Positions 16,940 to 25,417 of a DNA stretch of 64,000 nucleotides are shown one piece after another (position 1 is the stretch's first letter; every line of letters starts with the position of its first letter). Source of the stretch: Clostridia bacterium (GTDB taxonomy: Bacteria; Bacillota; Clostridia; Christensenellales; Aristaeellaceae); contig JAFVXE010000019.1 in the NCBI GenBank assembly GCA_017501255.1, positions 1 to 64,000 on the forward strand. Reading direction: 5' to 3'. The translations under genes were made by a program, and so were the position numbers. A model generated the notes under the pieces. That model saw only the letters and a list, made by a program, of their open reading frames with translations. It searched no databases and was not told the DNA's origin.

Positions 16940-17821
16940 TTACAGATCCACACCCAGGAACTTCTTGGCCAGAATGCCAACGAAGAAGGACATCACGGCC
17001 ACGCCGATGGAGATCAGCGCCATCTCCCAGAAACGGTTCTTGAAGGACAGATCCTGCGCCACAGAAGTATAGTAGGTGAACACGGCGATGATGAGCACCA
17101 TCACAGCCAGCATACACACCAGCGCAGCGATGTACTGATCCACCGGGAAGAGCAGATAGGGGAGAACCAGGGCCACGACGGTGATCAGATAGGCGATGCC
17201 GGTATAGGAGCAGGATTTCAGGGCATCGGAGCGGCCTTCGCTGCGGGCAGCCAGAAACTCGCTGGATGCCATGGAGAAGGTGGCGGAAATCCCGATGATC
17301 AGGCCGGAGAGGGCAATGAGGCGGGTATTCTGCATGGCAAAGGTGAAGCCCGCCAGGCTGCCGGTCAGCTCCACCAGAGCGTCGTTGAGGCCCAGCACCA
17401 TGCTGCCCACGTATTGCAGGCTTTCTTCATCCAGCATCTGCAGCAGGGCCTGTTCGTGTTCTTGCTCCTGCTCCTTGATCTGTACGCTTTCCGGCACCTC
17501 AGCGGCCAGCAGGGCGTATTCCTCCTGAGAGGCTTCCTCGCCCCGCTCCATCAGCTTGACGGCAAAGGTGAAGCCCAGAAGCCGGGCAATCAGGCTGTAC
17601 CAGAAAATCTTGCCCTTCTGGGGCTTCATGACTTGGCCGGTATACTTGCGCCAGATCTCGTAATGGGCCTGTTCCTCCCGGGAAAGGCGGCGCAGGGTTT
17701 CTTTGTTTTCGTCACCCTTGGCGTGCTTGGCGATCTTCTCGTAAATGACGCTTTCGGTCAGTTCGCTCTGCTGCATTTTCTCAATCAGCTGGAGCGCTTT
17801 GGGGGATAGCTGTTGGCTCAT
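16940..17821 (-). CDS. ferritin-like/VIT1 fusion membrane protein (293 aa)
   Basis: The N-terminal ~130 residues form a rubrerythrin-like four-helix iron domain with ExxH motifs (E50-QA-H53 and E119-QE-H122) plus further Glu residues (E20, E28). The C-terminal part (about 135-293) has four to five membrane helices of the CCC1/VIT1 iron/manganese transporter family (LGLNDALVELTGSLAGFTFA). The fusion matches erythrin-VIT1/MbfA proteins that move iron across the membrane. The ATG at 17821 has AAAGGAG about 7 nt upstream. Its expected role is Fe/Mn detoxification. Confidence 0.88.
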   Translation of the reverse strand: MSQQLSPKALQLIEKMQQSELTESVIYEKIAKHAKGDENKETLRRLSREEQAHYEIWRKYTGQVMKPQKGKIFWYSLIARLLGFTFAVKLMERGEEASQEEYALLAAEVPESVQIKEQEQEHEQALLQMLDEESLQYVGSMVLGLNDALVELTGSLAGFTFAMQNTRLIALSGLIIGISATFSMASSEFLAARSEGRSDALKSCSYTGIAYLITVVALVLPYLLFPVDQYIAALVCMLAVMVLIIAVFTYYTSVAQDLSFKNRFWEMALISIGVAVMSFFVGILAKKFLGVDL

Positions 17822-18001
17822 AAGGGAGCTCCTTTCCTTTGTGCGTGGGTTTGCCATCGGTTGATTCAATGGAAGCGTGGTGCGTCTGAGAGTGGTATAC
17901 CCCATCGACAGGGGCATGAAACCACCCTGAATGTACAGGTACTATTTTATCACTGCGGGGCGCAAATGAAAAGACGGGAAAAACGCCTTCTCAGCGAACG
18001 C

Positions 18002-18030
18002 TTGAGTATTGCCCTAATGAATGGTATAAT
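18002..18030 (+). promoter_or_regulatory. promoter of the GH9-nagA operon
   Basis: TTGAGT (18002-18007), a 17-bp spacer and TATAAT (18025-18030). Confidence 0.8.
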
Positions 18031-18064
18031 ACGCAAAAGCCTTTTGTGAAATGAGGAACGAGCC

Positions 18065-19600
18065 ATGAATATACAGATCAATCAGCTGGGCTATACGCCG
18101 AAAATGAAGAAAACCGCACTGCTCAGAGGCCCTTTGGCGGATGAGATGCAGGTGAAGAATGCAGCCGGAGAAACGGTGTTGACGGTGCCGGTTGACCAGG
18201 GGCGTACGGAATTGTGGGGCGATTCGCTGGCAGCGGTGGATTTTTCGGCGCTTTCGATGGAGGGAACCTATACGCTCCACTGCGGCGATGCCAGCTCTTA
18301 CCCCTTTGTGGTGGCCGAATCGCCTTATCAGGACTGTCTGGCCGCTTTGGTGGATATGCTCTACTACCAGCGCTGCGGATGCGATCTGGGCCCTGAAACG
18401 GGCGTTTTTGCCCATCCCGCCTGCCATACCGGCATGGCCCGGGTCTATGGCACCGAGGAGAAGGTGGAAGTGTCCGGCGGCTGGCATGATGCTGGCGATT
18501 ATGGACGCTACATCGTCCCGGCAGCCAAGACGGTTGCGGATGTGCTGCTGGCATGGCAGTGGAATCCTGCCGCTTTTGTGCAAGGCATCACGCCGGTGCT
18601 GGACGAAGTTCGCTGGGAATTGGAATGGATGCTGAAAATGCAGCGAGCGGATGGTGCGGTGTACCATAAAGTGACCTGTGCTTCCTTCTGCGGCATGGTC
18701 ATGCCTCATGAGGAGACGGAAGCGTTGATCCTCAGCCCGGTTTCCACCACTGCCACGGCGGATTTTGCCGCTGCCATGGCCATGGCCAGCCGGTTTTATC
18801 AGTCCGTTGATGCGGCATTTGCACAGCGGATGAAGGAAGCCGCCCTTCAGGCCTGGGCATTTATCGCTGACAACGACCCCATTCTCTTCCGCAACCCGGA
18901 AGGCATCCGTACCGGTGGCTACGGGGACGGCTACGATGGCGACGAACGCTTGTGGGCAGCCGTGGAACTGGCGCTGACCTGCGGCGGGGATTCCTATCCC
19001 AAAGCTGCCCGGGAATGGCTGGCTGTCATTGACCAGAACAGCGCTCCGCTGGGCTGGGCGGATATGCGGGGCTATGCTGCCATCGAAGGGATGCAGCTTC
19101 CCGGCGAAGCGGGGGAAAGCTGCCGCCGCTGGGTGCGGAAGGAAGCGGATCGTCTGCTGGAGCGTATCAATGCCTATGGTATTACCATGACGGATTATTT
19201 GCCCTGGGGCAGCAACATGGATGTGTGCAACCATGGTATGCTCCTGTTTGCCGCTTACCAGCTGACCCATCAGGAAACCTACCGCCTCGCAGCCGAAAAG
19301 CAGCTCCATTATGTGCTGGGCGTGAATCCGGTCAGCTATTGCTATGTGTCCGGCTTTGGGTCCAGGCCCATGAGCCATCCTCATCACCGGCCCAGCGTGG
19401 CGCAGGGTGTGGCCCAGCCGGGTATGCTGTCCGGCGGCCCCTGCTCAGGCCTTGCGGATGCCTGTGCCAAAGAACGTTTGCAGGGTCAGCCGGCAGGCAA
19501 GTGCTTTGTGGATGATCATGCATCCTATTCCACCAATGAAATCTGCATCTATTGGAATTCCCCGTTGATCGCCCTGATGGCGGGGATCATGGGTGCATAA
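18065..19600 (+). CDS. cytoplasmic glycoside hydrolase family 9 enzyme (511 aa)
   Basis: An N-terminal immunoglobulin-like domain (about 1-85, NQLGYTPKMKKTALL) is followed by the GH9 (alpha/alpha)6 catalytic domain. Catalytic signatures are GGWHDAGDYGRY (D142, D145), the His region RPMSHPHHRPS, and DDHASYSTNEICIYWNSPL with E492 as the likely acid. There is no signal peptide, so it acts inside the cell on imported oligosaccharides. The neighbour is nagA. Some bacterial GH9 enzymes are exo-beta-glucosaminidases, so a chitobiose- or glucosamine-type substrate is plausible, but a cello-oligosaccharidase cannot be excluded. Confidence 0.9.
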   Translation: MNIQINQLGYTPKMKKTALLRGPLADEMQVKNAAGETVLTVPVDQGRTELWGDSLAAVDFSALSMEGTYTLHCGDASSYPFVVAESPYQDCLAALVDMLYYQRCGCDLGPETGVFAHPACHTGMARVYGTEEKVEVSGGWHDAGDYGRYIVPAAKTVADVLLAWQWNPAAFVQGITPVLDEVRWELEWMLKMQRADGAVYHKVTCASFCGMVMPHEETEALILSPVSTTATADFAAAMAMASRFYQSVDAAFAQRMKEAALQAWAFIADNDPILFRNPEGIRTGGYGDGYDGDERLWAAVELALTCGGDSYPKAAREWLAVIDQNSAPLGWADMRGYAAIEGMQLPGEAGESCRRWVRKEADRLLERINAYGITMTDYLPWGSNMDVCNHGMLLFAAYQLTHQETYRLAAEKQLHYVLGVNPVSYCYVSGFGSRPMSHPHHRPSVAQGVAQPGMLSGGPCSGLADACAKERLQGQPAGKCFVDDHASYSTNEICIYWNSPLIALMAGIMGA

Positions 19601-19621
19601 GTGTACCGGGGAGGTCATTTC

Positions 19622-20743
19622 ATGCTGATTATCAATGCCAAAGCCTATCTGGACGGCGCATTTGTCTACCCCACCTGTGTTCGCGTCGCACAGGGCATGG
19701 TGCAGGCTGTTTCTTCCGAGCTGTCTGCCCTGCCCGGCGAGGAAGTGCTGGATCTTGGCGGCGACTATCTGCTGCCGGGTTTTGTGGATGTGCACATTCA
19801 CGGCTACAGGGCCCACGATACGATGGAGGGAGAGGCTTCCATCCGCAGCATGAGCCGGGACTTGTACGAACAGGGCGTGGCGGCTTTTCTGCCCACAACC
19901 ATGAGCGATTCTCCCGCCAATACCCTCCTTGCGGTGGATGGCGCCCGTGAGGTGATGGCAAATCCTGAAACCCGTGGAGCCAAGGTGCTGGGTGTGCATA
20001 TGGAGGCTCCCTTCCTGACCAAGGAAAAAGCGGGTGCCCAGCGGAAACGCTATTTCTGCGATCCTTCCATGGAGCGGATGATGGCTATGTGTGGCGGCAG
20101 ACTGGACGGCGTGAAGATGATCACGCTGGCACCGGAGCGCAAGGGCGCAGAGGAATTCATCCGGGCCATGACGGCGGCGGGCGTGACCGTATCCTTGGGC
20201 CATACCGTGGCGGATGCGGAATTGACCCATCAGGCGGCGGACTGGGGTGCTACCCACGTGACGCATACCTTCAACGCCCAGCAGCCCCTGAACCATCGCA
20301 AGCCCGGTATGCCCGGCGCAGCCCTGACCGATGACCGCCTGTACTGCGAAGTGATCGCCGATGGCGTACACCTGCACCGGGATACGATACGGCTGCTGGT
20401 GCGGGCCAAGGGCGCACAAAAAGCGGTGGCCATCACCGATGCCATGGAGGCGGCAGGAGTGCCCGAAGGCCGGTATGCGCTGGGCGGCTACCGGGTGGAA
20501 GTGAAGAACGGCGAAGCCCGCCTGATGAACGGCACCTTGGCAGGCTCTGTGCTGACTTTGCGCAAAGCCTTGGAAAACCTGATTCATCGTTTTGATATTG
20601 CCCCGGAGGATGCAGTGCGGATGTGCACCCAGACCCCGGCGGAGTCCATCGGGGAACCGCTGGCAGGGCGGATCATCCCCGGCGCACCGCTGCCCCTCAC
20701 CCGCTGGTCAGCCCAGTGGCAAATGAAGGGGATTGTGGAGTAA
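19622..20743 (+). CDS. nagA: N-acetylglucosamine-6-phosphate deacetylase (373 aa)
   Basis: Converts GlcNAc-6-P to GlcN-6-P and acetate. The amidohydrolase motifs are present: H58-I-H60-G, the metal-binding E128 (GVHMEAPFL), H194 (SLGHT), H215 (THTFNAQQPLNH) and the catalytic D273 (AITDAMEA). GGGGAGG lies before the ATG at 19622, 22 bp after the GH9 stop. The two form an operon for intracellular breakdown of amino-sugar oligosaccharides. No nagB or transporter is present in the window. Confidence 0.93.
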   Translation: MLIINAKAYLDGAFVYPTCVRVAQGMVQAVSSELSALPGEEVLDLGGDYLLPGFVDVHIHGYRAHDTMEGEASIRSMSRDLYEQGVAAFLPTTMSDSPANTLLAVDGAREVMANPETRGAKVLGVHMEAPFLTKEKAGAQRKRYFCDPSMERMMAMCGGRLDGVKMITLAPERKGAEEFIRAMTAAGVTVSLGHTVADAELTHQAADWGATHVTHTFNAQQPLNHRKPGMPGAALTDDRLYCEVIADGVHLHRDTIRLLVRAKGAQKAVAITDAMEAAGVPEGRYALGGYRVEVKNGEARLMNGTLAGSVLTLRKALENLIHRFDIAPEDAVRMCTQTPAESIGEPLAGRIIPGAPLPLTRWSAQWQMKGIVE

Positions 20744-20747
20744 CGGC

Positions 20748-21125
20748 ATGGAAGAAAGAATCACCCTTTGCGGGGACGACTGCCTGCAATGCCCACGGTA
20801 CAATGCCCGCACCCCGGAGGAACTAAGCCGGGTGGCGGAATTGTGGTACCGGGTGGGCTGGCGGGACCGGATCATCTCCAACGAGGAAATCGCCTGTACA
20901 GGCTGCTCGTCTCACAAACAATGCACCTATGGACTGGTGGAATGCACCCGTGCCCATCAGGTGGAAAAATGCAGCCAGTGCAGCCGGTTTCCCTGCGGAA
21001 AGACGGATGAGCTGCTGAGCCGTTCGGCTGCCTGGCAGGAAAGATGCAGGCAGGTATGCACCGCTGAGGAATATGCTGTGCTGGAAAAAGCGTTTTTCCA
21101 GAAGGAAAACAATCTGCGGAAATGA
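20748..21125 (+). CDS. DUF3795-type cysteine-rich protein (125 aa)
   Basis: Small protein with paired cysteines (CGDDCLQC, CTGCSSHKQC and CSQCSRFPCGK) in the order typical of DUF3795, a probable zinc- or metal-binding family of unknown function. It begins 5 bp after nagA, with GGAG of the Shine-Dalgarno sequence inside the nagA end, so it is part of the same operon. Confidence 0.82.
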   Translation: MEERITLCGDDCLQCPRYNARTPEELSRVAELWYRVGWRDRIISNEEIACTGCSSHKQCTYGLVECTRAHQVEKCSQCSRFPCGKTDELLSRSAAWQERCRQVCTAEEYAVLEKAFFQKENNLRK

Positions 21126-21174
21126 GATCAGGGTTCCTGTTCCCCCGCTTGATCACATTTGGAAGGAATATTCC

Positions 21175-22575
21175 ATGACAAAGAGAAAAACCAACTGGGG
21201 CATGATCGGCGTGATTTTTGCGCTGGCATGGCCCACCATGCTGGAACAGCTGATGCAGACGGCTGTGCAATACATTGATACGGCCATGGTGGGCTCGCTG
21301 GGCACGGCGGCAACCGCTGCCGTGGGCGCCACCACCACGGTCAACTGGCTCATTGGCAGCACGGTATCCGCCCTGGGCGTGGGCTTTCTGAGCATGATCG
21401 CCAAGGCCTACGGCGCAGGGGACAAGCCGCTGGCAGCCAGAGCCACCGGGCAGGCCACGCTGGCAGTGCTGGCCTCCGGCATTCTGTTTACCGTGTTGAC
21501 GCTGGGGCTCAGCCGTCAGGTGCCCGTATGGATGCAGGTGGATGAAGCCATTCAGGATCTGGCAGCCACCTATTTCTTCATCCTGTATGTACCCATGCTG
21601 CCAAGGGCCGCCAGCATCATTTTCGGTACGGCCCTCCGGGCTGCCGGGGATACCAAGACCCCCATGCGGGTGGGTATCTGGGTGAATATCATCAATGTGG
21701 CGCTGAATTTCCTGCTGATCTATCCCACCCGAACCCTGCGGATTTTGAACCTGTCCTTCCTTATGCCCGGCGCAGGCATGGGCGTGATCGGCGCAGCGGT
21801 TGCCAGTGCCATTGCCTTTACCGTGGGCGGCGTGTGCATCACCGTGGCTTTGTGGCGGCATCCGGTCATCTCCCCCAGGGGCCAGAAGCTGAAGCCGGAT
21901 ATGGCGGTGCTGGGTCCCTGCCTGCGGGTGGCGCTGCCCAATATGCTGCAACGCTTTGGAACCTCGCTGGGGTATGTGGCCTTTGCCGCCATGATCAACT
22001 CCCTGGGTGAGATTTCCACCGCTGCCCATACCATCGCCAACACGGTGGAATCCGCTTTCTATGTGCCCGGTTACGGTATGCAGACCGCCGCCGCCACGTT
22101 GGCCGGCAACGCCTATGGCGCCCGGGACAAACAGCGGATGAAGGAACTGGCCCGTACCATTCTTTTGATTGAAACCCTGCTGATGATCCTTTCCGGCGGC
22201 CTGCTGTTCGCCTTCGCCCCCAACATGATGGGGCTGTTCTCCCGGAATGCGCAGGTGATTCTGCTGGGCGCAACCGTATTGCGCATGGTGGCGGTATCGG
22301 AACCCTTCTACGGCGTATCCATCATCATTGAGGGTATGCTGCAGGGCGTGGGTCGCACGGTAACGCCCTTTGTGTTTGGTATCATCGGTATGTGGGGCGT
22401 GCGCATTGTGGGCACGTTCATCTGCACGCAGCTCTGGGGCATGGGGTTGATTTCCGCCTGGGCGTGCATGATCGCCCATAATCTGCTTTTGTTTGTGCTG
22501 TTCACCATCCACTATCTCAGGGGACGGTGGAATCCGCTGAATGGGGTGGATGCAACGGAGATAACCGCAGAGTGA
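21175..22575 (+). CDS. MATE family multidrug/cation antiporter (466 aa)
   Basis: Twelve hydrophobic segments with the MATE signatures (ALAWPTMLEQLMQTAVQYID near the N-terminus; ALRAAGDTKTPM; the second half repeats the first). It is a Na+- or H+-driven exporter of organic cations; the substrate is not predictable. The start at ATG 21175 has AAGGA 7 nt upstream. It probably reads on from the preceding operon, since only 49 bp separate it from the DUF3795 gene. Confidence 0.92.
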   Translation: MTKRKTNWGMIGVIFALAWPTMLEQLMQTAVQYIDTAMVGSLGTAATAAVGATTTVNWLIGSTVSALGVGFLSMIAKAYGAGDKPLAARATGQATLAVLASGILFTVLTLGLSRQVPVWMQVDEAIQDLAATYFFILYVPMLPRAASIIFGTALRAAGDTKTPMRVGIWVNIINVALNFLLIYPTRTLRILNLSFLMPGAGMGVIGAAVASAIAFTVGGVCITVALWRHPVISPRGQKLKPDMAVLGPCLRVALPNMLQRFGTSLGYVAFAAMINSLGEISTAAHTIANTVESAFYVPGYGMQTAAATLAGNAYGARDKQRMKELARTILLIETLLMILSGGLLFAFAPNMMGLFSRNAQVILLGATVLRMVAVSEPFYGVSIIIEGMLQGVGRTVTPFVFGIIGMWGVRIVGTFICTQLWGMGLISAWACMIAHNLLLFVLFTIHYLRGRWNPLNGVDATEITAE

Positions 22576-22591
22576 CCAACATAAGAAAGAG

Positions 22592-23041
22592 ATGATTTCT
22601 GTGATCCTTCGACCCATTACCGAAGCCGACCTGCCCGCCTGTGCCGACATCCTGATGAGTGTATACAACAACGAACTGTGGCAATGCCGCTGGACGAAGG
22701 AAACCGCCATGGCGTACCTGTCGGATCTTTTTGCCGCCCGGAAGTTTGTGGGCTATGCAGCGCAGGAGGAAGATCGTTTGATCGGAGCCGTTTTTGCACA
22801 TGAGAAGGTCTGGTGGAACAACAGCGAGGTCTATGTAGAGGAAATGTTCGTCCGGCCTGAATGCCAGCGCATGAGCTGCGGCTCCCGGCTGATGGAACAG
22901 GTGGAGGCCTATGTGACCCAAAACGGGCTGGCGGGGATCACTCTGAGTACCAATCGATATGCACCCGCCCCCGAATTCTACCGTAAGCATGGCTTTGCGG
23001 AATGCGGGCACGTGCTGTTTATGGCAAAGGAAATGTCCTGA
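22592..23041 (+). CDS. GNAT family N-acetyltransferase (149 aa)
   Basis: GNAT fold with motif A near residues 88-105 (VRPECQRMSCGSRLMEQ, the acetyl-CoA loop) and the C-terminal YRKHGF motif. It starts 16 bp after the MATE gene. The ATG at 22592 is immediately preceded by AAGAAAGAG, and a GTG at 22601 has better spacing, so the true start may be 9 bp later. The acceptor substrate is unknown. Confidence 0.85.
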   Translation: MISVILRPITEADLPACADILMSVYNNELWQCRWTKETAMAYLSDLFAARKFVGYAAQEEDRLIGAVFAHEKVWWNNSEVYVEEMFVRPECQRMSCGSRLMEQVEAYVTQNGLAGITLSTNRYAPAPEFYRKHGFAECGHVLFMAKEMS

Positions 23042-23059
23042 GGAAACAAACGAATATTC

Positions 23060-23095
23060 AAAAAGGACTGCTGCGTTTTGCAACAGTCCCTTTTT
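23060..23095. terminator. bidirectional terminator
   Basis: AAAAAGGACTG ... CAGTCCCTTTTT, a stem flanked by A and T tracts between convergent genes. Confidence 0.9.
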
Positions 23096-23111
23096 GTGTC
23101 TTGATTGATTC

Positions 23112-24668
23112 TCAGCCCAGCGAGTCCGTCACGTCCGTAACGATTTCCTTATCGTAGCAGGAGAACTTGGCATCCACATCGGCGGGCTTGGTCTTCTGGG
23201 TCAGCAGGCTGACGATGGGCACCAGAATCAGACCGCCCACCATGGCGAACACACCACTGTACAGCGAATTGGTGAAAACAAAGCCCAGAATGCCGCCGGA
23301 GAGCTTGATCCAGCCCACGCTGATGCACAGCTGGATGATCTCCAGTCCGGTGCCGTAAATGAAGCTGACAGCCACGGCAGCCTTGGTGGTTTTCTTCCAG
23401 TAGAGGCCGTAGAGGAAGGGAGCCAGGAAAGCACCGGCCAGTGCACCCCAGCTGACGCCCATCATCTGGGCGATGAACACGCTGTCAGCCCAGATGGAAT
23501 CCTTCAGGATGGCGATCACAGCGGATACGGCAATAAAGAACACGATCAGCCAGCGCATGGTCAGCAGAGTGCTCTTTTCGTCCTGCTCTTTCTTGCGCAG
23601 GGGCTTGATCACATCCAGCGCAAGGGTGGAGGCAGAAGTCAGCACCAGAGAAGACAGGGTGGACATGGAGGCAGCCAGCACCAGCACCACCACCAGCGCA
23701 ACGATCGCCGGCGCCAGATTGCTCAGCATGGCGGGAATGATCCGGTCGTAGCCGGGCAGGTTCTCGGGGGTGAAGTACAACCGGCCGAAGCCGCCCAGGA
23801 AGTAGCAGCCGCCCGCCACGATGATGGCGAACACGGTGGAGATGACGGTGCCCTTCTTGATGGAATCCTCATCCTTGATGGAGTAGAACTTGCCCACCAT
23901 CTGGGGCAGACCCCAGGTGCCAAGGGAGGTGAGCATGACAACGAAGAACAGGAATACCGGCTGCGGGCCAAGGAAGGAGGTATACTTCCAGCCGTCGGTG
24001 CCGGTGGTGGCAATGGTTTCAACGGCCTGCATAAAGCCGCCGTTGCCCTTGAGCACCGCAGCGATGACCAGCACAATGCCGCCCAGCATGATAACGCCCT
24101 GAATAAAGTCGTTGATGGCGGTGGCCATGTAGCCGCCGAAGATCACATACAGGCCGGTCAGGGCAGCCATCATCACCACAACCACCCAGTAAGGCAGCTG
24201 AAACACATTGTTGAACAGGCTGCTCAGACCGTTGTACAGGCTGGCGGTGTAGGGAATCAGGAAGATAAAGACGATTACGGAAGCGGCGATTTTCAGGCCA
24301 TTGGAATTATACCGCTTGGCGAAGAAATCGGGCATGGTTTTGGAGGAAAGATGCTGGGTCATCACACGGGTGCGGCGGCCCAGCACAATCCAGGCCAGCA
24401 GGGAACCGATGAAGGCATTGCCCAGACCAATCCACGTGGAAGCAACGCCGAAGTTCCAGCCGAACTGGCCCGCATAGCCCACAAAGATAACCGCAGAGAA
24501 GTAGGAGGTACCAAAGGCGAACGCCGTCAGCCACGGGCCTACGGAGCGGCCGCCCAGCACAAAGCTGTCCACATTGGTGGCGTGCTTGCGGCAATACAGA
24601 CCCACGCCAATCATCAGAGCAAAGAACAGAATCAGCATGGGGATAGCAATGATTGCAGATGCAGACAT
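23112..24668 (-). CDS. sodium:solute symporter family protein (518 aa)
   Basis: About thirteen membrane segments of the SSS family. Signatures are FVLGGRSVGPWLTAFAFGTSYFSAVIFVGYAG near the N-terminus and GTWGLPQMVGKFYSIKD in the middle. It imports an organic solute with Na+. It lies downstream of the aryl-acid genes on the same strand but is separated by a terminator and the mobile repeat at 24708-24960, so it may have been cut off from them. An aromatic or short-chain carboxylate substrate is only a guess from context. The start ATG 24668 has AAAGGA about 11 nt upstream. Confidence 0.9.
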   Translation of the reverse strand: MSASAIIAIPMLILFFALMIGVGLYCRKHATNVDSFVLGGRSVGPWLTAFAFGTSYFSAVIFVGYAGQFGWNFGVASTWIGLGNAFIGSLLAWIVLGRRTRVMTQHLSSKTMPDFFAKRYNSNGLKIAASVIVFIFLIPYTASLYNGLSSLFNNVFQLPYWVVVVMMAALTGLYVIFGGYMATAINDFIQGVIMLGGIVLVIAAVLKGNGGFMQAVETIATTGTDGWKYTSFLGPQPVFLFFVVMLTSLGTWGLPQMVGKFYSIKDEDSIKKGTVISTVFAIIVAGGCYFLGGFGRLYFTPENLPGYDRIIPAMLSNLAPAIVALVVVLVLAASMSTLSSLVLTSASTLALDVIKPLRKKEQDEKSTLLTMRWLIVFFIAVSAVIAILKDSIWADSVFIAQMMGVSWGALAGAFLAPFLYGLYWKKTTKAAVAVSFIYGTGLEIIQLCISVGWIKLSGGILGFVFTNSLYSGVFAMVGGLILVPIVSLLTQKTKPADVDAKFSCYDKEIVTDVTDSLG

Positions 24669-24707
24669 GGGGGATAACATCCTTTCTTTTGTGATGATCA
24701 AATCCAA

Positions 24708-24731
24708 ACGCCTTCCCAAACGGGAAGGCGC
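24708..24731. repeat. left copy of duplicated terminator hairpin
   Basis: Exactly the same 24 nt as 24937-24960 (stem CGCCTTCCC/GGGAAGGCG). On the minus strand this copy is followed by TTTGGATTT, so it keeps the T-tract of the terminator belonging to the ACT-domain gene. Confidence 0.85.
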
Positions 24732-24936
24732 CAGACTGTTGACAAACCCCAGGAGGTATCGGAGGGGCGCACCCCTCCGATGGTCTTCCGAAACCGGCGG
24801 CGTGTACGGCGGTTTCGGAACCCTTGCGTAGCAAGGGATTCCTATCACCGTTTGCCGCCCGGCGAGCCGCAGGCTCGTAGGCAAACGGTGCAAACTCGTT
24901 GAAAAAGCCGCCGAAGGCGTGTTTTTCAACGATCTG
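24732..24936 (+). mobile_element. terminator-nested element, complete copy A (205 bp, non-coding)
   Basis: Imperfect terminal inverted repeats (CAGACTGTTGACAAAC at the left; the right end reads CAGATCGTTGAAAAAC in reverse). Internal hairpins: ATCGGAGGGG/CCCCTCCGAT; TTCCGAAACCG/CGGTTTCGGAA; CCCTTGC/GCAAGGG; CACCGTTTGCC/GGCAAACGGTG enclosing CGAGCC/GGCTCG; GTTGAAAAA/TTTTTCAAC around GCCGCCGAAGGC. It carries no transposase. It is flanked by an exact 24-nt direct repeat that is the whole terminator stem-loop. Near-identical to 33964-34170 with compensatory stem changes. The 310-bp gap holds nothing else. Confidence 0.85.
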
Positions 24937-24960
24937 ACGCCTTCCCAAACGGGAAGGCGC
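24937..24960 (-). terminator. terminator hairpin of the ACT gene (right copy of the duplication)
   Basis: Same 24 nt as 24708-24731. On the minus strand it is reached first by transcripts of the ACT gene, but it is followed by TCAGATCG instead of a T-tract. Confidence 0.75.
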
Positions 24961-24978
24961 TTGGGTTTGGTATTGAGC

Positions 24979-25410
24979 TTACAGCTTGGCGATATCCGCA
25001 TCGGTGATGATGTGGAAGCCATTCTCCGTCAGCACCGCTTCCGCAGCGGCGTTGTCCGCCACACGGATGACCACATAGGCGTGGCGCTCGGTACGGGTGA
25101 GGAAGGCGTAAAGGTATTCCATGTTGATATCCGCTTTGTCCAGAATATCCAGCGCCTTGGACAGCTTGCCCGGAGCGTCGCCGATCTTCACGCCCACCAC
25201 ATCGATGTTCTTGATGATGTAGCCCAGATCGGTGAGGGCCTTGGTGGCGGCTTCGTTGTTGTTGACGATCAGGCGCAGAATGCCGAACTCCTGGGTATCG
25301 GCGATGGACAGGGCCCGGATGTCCACGTTGGCTTCAGCCAGCGCTTCGGTGATCTTCACCAGAGAGCCCTTCTGGTTTTCCACAAATACAGTCAGCTGAT
25401 TGATTGCCAC
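24979..25410 (-). CDS. tandem ACT-domain protein (143 aa)
   Basis: Two ACT domains (about 4-65, INQLTVFVENQKGSLVKITEALAEANVDIRAL, and 70-140), which bind amino acids. The start is GTG at 25410 with AAAGGA 10 nt upstream. It lies 7 bp after the PaaK-like ligase gene. ACT proteins of this type often accompany aryl-CoA ligase and indolepyruvate oxidoreductase genes and probably sense an aromatic amino acid. No DNA-binding or catalytic domain is attached. Confidence 0.88.
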   Translation of the reverse strand: MAINQLTVFVENQKGSLVKITEALAEANVDIRALSIADTQEFGILRLIVNNNEAATKALTDLGYIIKNIDVVGVKIGDAPGKLSKALDILDKADINMEYLYAFLTRTERHAYVVIRVADNAAAEAVLTENGFHIITDADIAKL

Positions 25411-25417
25411 GGTTCGA

